From Fremontodendron californicum (lineage: Eukaryota > Streptophyta > Magnoliopsida > Malvales > Malvaceae), in contig JAULJL010000004.1 in assembly GCA_030761205.1 (NCBI GenBank), positions 25,787,672-25,851,671 of the forward strand: a stretch of DNA of 64,000 nt, written 5' to 3'. Within the stretch, counting starts at the first letter, position 1. Every line of letters begins with the position of its first letter. The translations under genes and the position numbers were made by a program. The notes under the pieces are model-generated. The model ran no database searches. It was not told the origin of the DNA and saw only the letters and a program-made list of their open reading frames with translations. Of this stretch, positions 61,383 through 64,000 are shown piece after piece.

Positions 61383-61644
61383 TTATTAATCACGTGTTAT
61401 CATGAAGTCTCGTTGAATGTTGGTTTTATATTCGGTATTTAAAGAGAATTCCTTTTGAAAAGTAATCATTTTATTTGAGAATAATCCGAAATTTATTAAC
61501 ACAAAATTTTCAATATTCCCTAGCAAACCCGTTAAAATATGAAAATTTTCTTTATTTCGAAAATATTCGTATCGTCCTCTTTTCTGGAAAAGGATGTTCC
61601 GTTGTTAATGATAATTGATGATATCCTCCCCGACAAGCCCAACT
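61383..61644 (-). repeat. antisense Ogre-like LTR, second part
   Basis: Begins with the second TTATT and continues, in reverse orientation, LTR sequence matching 62940-63210 ('ttattaat..gtgttatc', 'aatgataattgatgatatcc'). It is the other half of the LTR at 37853-38317, interrupted at 61645 by another insertion. Confidence 0.78.
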
Positions 61645-62594
61645 AGACCTGTCTATAGACCGGGTCGGATTCGGATCGGATTTAATAGGATATCAATACA
61701 CTTTGTGTCTGCCAGACTCGGCCCGGCTCGAAATATAGGCAACTTTTTGTGATCAAGCTTGACCCAAATTGCCAAAAAGAATACCCAGGCTCAGCCCGGC
61801 CCGCCTAAATTTTGCCAACCTTATGAGTTATCAAGATTTGCATTGGTTTGATTCCAGATAAAGGTTATATAAGCATTTTTTTTTTGTTGCTAAATAAGCA
61901 CTTTTATTAAGAACACAATACAAACGAAAATCAGATACTCAACAACCAACCAAGAAAAACAACCAAGTCCCGATCCAAAACACCCCCAAGCCAAGCCAGA
62001 ACCCATAAAAACAAATAGTAACGAAATGATCCCACAATCCTACTAAGTACTGAACAATTATATCAGATAAAGACCTAGAACTCAGGTACCCGAACAATCA
62101 AAATAGAGAGAGGATCGAAACAGAGGGACTAGCTTCAACAGCTCTACGACATTCTTTTGTTAATCTTTGAAATCAAAACAGGGAAATAATTTGAATAACG
62201 GTAAATCGAAACAAGAAAAATAAAAAAAGAACTTACACAAATGGAAGCAAGTTGCGTCTGAGGAGAAGGGAGAGAATCCAAGCAAAATAGAAAATAGTGA
62301 ATGTGAGCTGCGGCCTGCTTGTTTAGGGCTAGTGATTGGGTTTGGGTGGCTAAGTGATTTAGGGTTAGTGACTAGTCTAGTGAGATGTGGCTGAGTTGAG
62401 AGATAATTTAGGGTTAGAAAACTAAAGAATAGAGAAGTAGGGTAACGGGTAAAAGAAAATGTATTACAAATAATTAAAAATATTATTATAAAATATAAAT
62501 ATTAAATAATAACATGCTATTCGGGCCAGGCCGAGTCCGGGCCTAAAATATTTTTCCAAGGCCCGATCCTTTTAGAAAATGGGCTAATTATTTT
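61645..62594. mobile_element. hAT-like insertion, right end not in window
   Basis: Starts 'tagacctgtctatagacc' and runs into 'gggtcggattcgg', like the other tag..tgctca MITEs. GC-rich 'gggccaggccgagtccggg' recurs near 62522-62545. The interior includes a poly-T followed by 'gctaaataagcactttta' (61880-61915), which could be the tail of a reversed retroposed fragment, and a GC-richer stretch to about 62450. The expected right terminus is missing because another LTR starts at 62595. Confidence 0.5.
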
Positions 62595-64000
62595 TGTCAT
62601 AACCTAAAAAATAATAAGTCTCATCGCGAGACTTTATTACTCGTTAAGCGTGACATTAAAAAAATCGAGAAAAAGTCAACTTAATTTCTTTTGAAAAATA
62701 AAAGTTTTGAAAATGATCTTGAAAAAGACATAGACTCGCCATCAATCTTTTTTAGCTAGGTGTGATCGGCCTCCTATTAAAATCGATTTTGTAAAATATT
62801 TTAAAATTAATTAAAATATTTTTAAAATAAATTTCAAGTCTACGTTATAAACTAGAGAAAATCGAAGAATCGGGTTCGGGACTCGGTTACGTGCGGGGAA
62901 TGATTAGCACCCCCACAACGCCCGTATAAAACGGTACCTTATTAATCGTGTGTTATCTCAAGTCTCGGTAAAAAGTCAGTTTTTAATTTAGTATTTCAAG
63001 TTAATTCCCAATTTTAAAAAAAAATAATTTTATTTTTAATTGAAAATGATCCAAAATGTATTAATTTAAAATTTTCCTATATTCCCCAATAAACGTGGCA
63101 AAATATAGAAAATTTTATTAATTTGAAAAATTTTCCGAATCGTTCTCGTTTTAAAGAAGATATTTCGTTATTAATGATAATTGATGATATCCTCCCCAGC
63201 AATTCTGGCAGAGAACTCGTGAATTATTTTAACTCTGGAATATATTTATTTTAGTGAAAATCATTATCTTTTTCAAAACATTTAAAAAAAAATATGAATA
63301 TGAATATGTGTGACATAGTAAAGATGATATAACAAAGTCTAGATAGTATAATGCAACCTAAATGATATGATATAATTTAAATGGCATAGCCTATTCTAAA
63401 TGAAATGAAATATCCTAAGTGACATGATATATTGTAAATGAAATAAAATATCCTAAGTGACATAATATATTCTATATGAAATAATATGTCCTAAGTAACA
63501 TGAAGTATTCTAAATGAAATGAAATATCCTAAGTGACATAATATATTCTATATGAAATAAAATATCCTAAGTGACATAATATATTCTATATGAAATAAAA
63601 TATCCTAAGTGACATAATATATTCTATATGAAATAATATGATCTAAATGACATAGCAAATTTAAATGACATGGCATATTTTAAATAATATAATCTATATG
63701 ACATGGAATATAATCTAAGTGACATGAAATGATATGAAACATAAAATAATGTTACCATGGAATATACATGAAAATAAAAATAATAATGTATGAACATAGT
63801 ATATGCTAGATGATGTGACAAAAATAAATGATTAAATAAAAAGCATAGGATAGCATGCAATATTCAAAACCATATAACAAATAATATAACATCAAAATAA
63901 TAACAATACCATAGAACTCATCATAGCAAAAATCACATATTATATAGTATGCATAAATATGAAAATGCAATGCATGAAAGTGTATTTTTTCCTTTAAATA
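62595..64000 (-). repeat. antisense Ogre-like LTR running off the window
   Basis: Starts 'tgtcataacctaaaa' and follows in reverse the 3' ends of the two complete LTRs ('cgttaagcgtgacatt', 'cccgtataaaacggtacc', 'tgataattgatgatatcc', then the 'atatattctatatgaaa' repeats). Non-LTR DNA lies on its left, so it is a 3' or solo LTR of a minus-strand element. Confidence 0.85.

Overview
The window is repeat-dominated, AT-rich nuclear DNA of a flowering plant, probably a eudicot. The evidence is the type of mobile elements: Mutator-like (MULE) transposons carrying a plant mobile domain gene, hAT-, MULE- and Tourist-type MITEs, a Ty1-copia relic, and a Tat/Ogre-type Ty3-gypsy retrotransposon with 4.8-kb LTRs. 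I found no host housekeeping gene and no tRNA or rRNA gene. The species cannot be named from the sequence.

Region 1 (1-33636) holds three copies of one MULE family. Copy A (302-8205, 9-bp target duplication GTAAACAAC) carries a MuDR-type transposase on + and a four-exon plant-mobile-domain (PMD) gene on -, tail to tail. Copy B (19474 to about 26964) has the same two genes in inverted orientation. Copy C (28113-33636, target duplication CCGAAATCTT) carries only the transposase, between TIRs of about 0.7 kb. All three have palindromic modules in the TIRs and a tandem array of roughly 97-bp units upstream of the transposase. Copy C's transposase is nearly intact (884 codons, one intron, one premature stop); A and B are clearly pseudogenes. 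Between A and B lie short non-autonomous elements: a 9-bp-TSD element with another element nested in it (8474-10645), a hAT-like MITE whose empty site survives in a neighbouring duplicate (11478-12032), a copia reverse-transcriptase relic (13230-14073), two MULE-like MITEs (14563-15301, 16434-17159) and a Tourist-like MITE whose end folds into four consecutive hairpins (17274-17920).

Region 2 (33637-38317) is mostly unrecognised AT-rich DNA with a 1.0-kb 9-bp-TSD element (34758-35778), a 303-bp hAT-like MITE (37514-37816) and the start of an antisense Ogre-like LTR (from 37853).

Region 3 (38318-61382) is one complete 23-kb Tat/Ogre retrotransposon flanked by TTATT. Its order is LTR, tRNA-Arg-type primer site, an extra ORF upstream of gag, gag, protease with a G-patch segment, a possible intron, reverse transcriptase/RNase H, a second archaeal-type RNase H, integrase, a 72-bp tandem array in the 3' region, polypurine tract, LTR. 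Every coding domain carries stops or frameshifts, so it is non-autonomous now. It sits inside an older, oppositely oriented LTR of a related family, which resumes at 61383.

Region 4 (61383-64000) holds the remainder of that older LTR, a hAT-like insertion beginning at 61645, and another antisense Ogre-like LTR from 62595 that runs off the window. Boundaries, splice sites and lesions were read by eye; no alignment, percent identity or database search was run.
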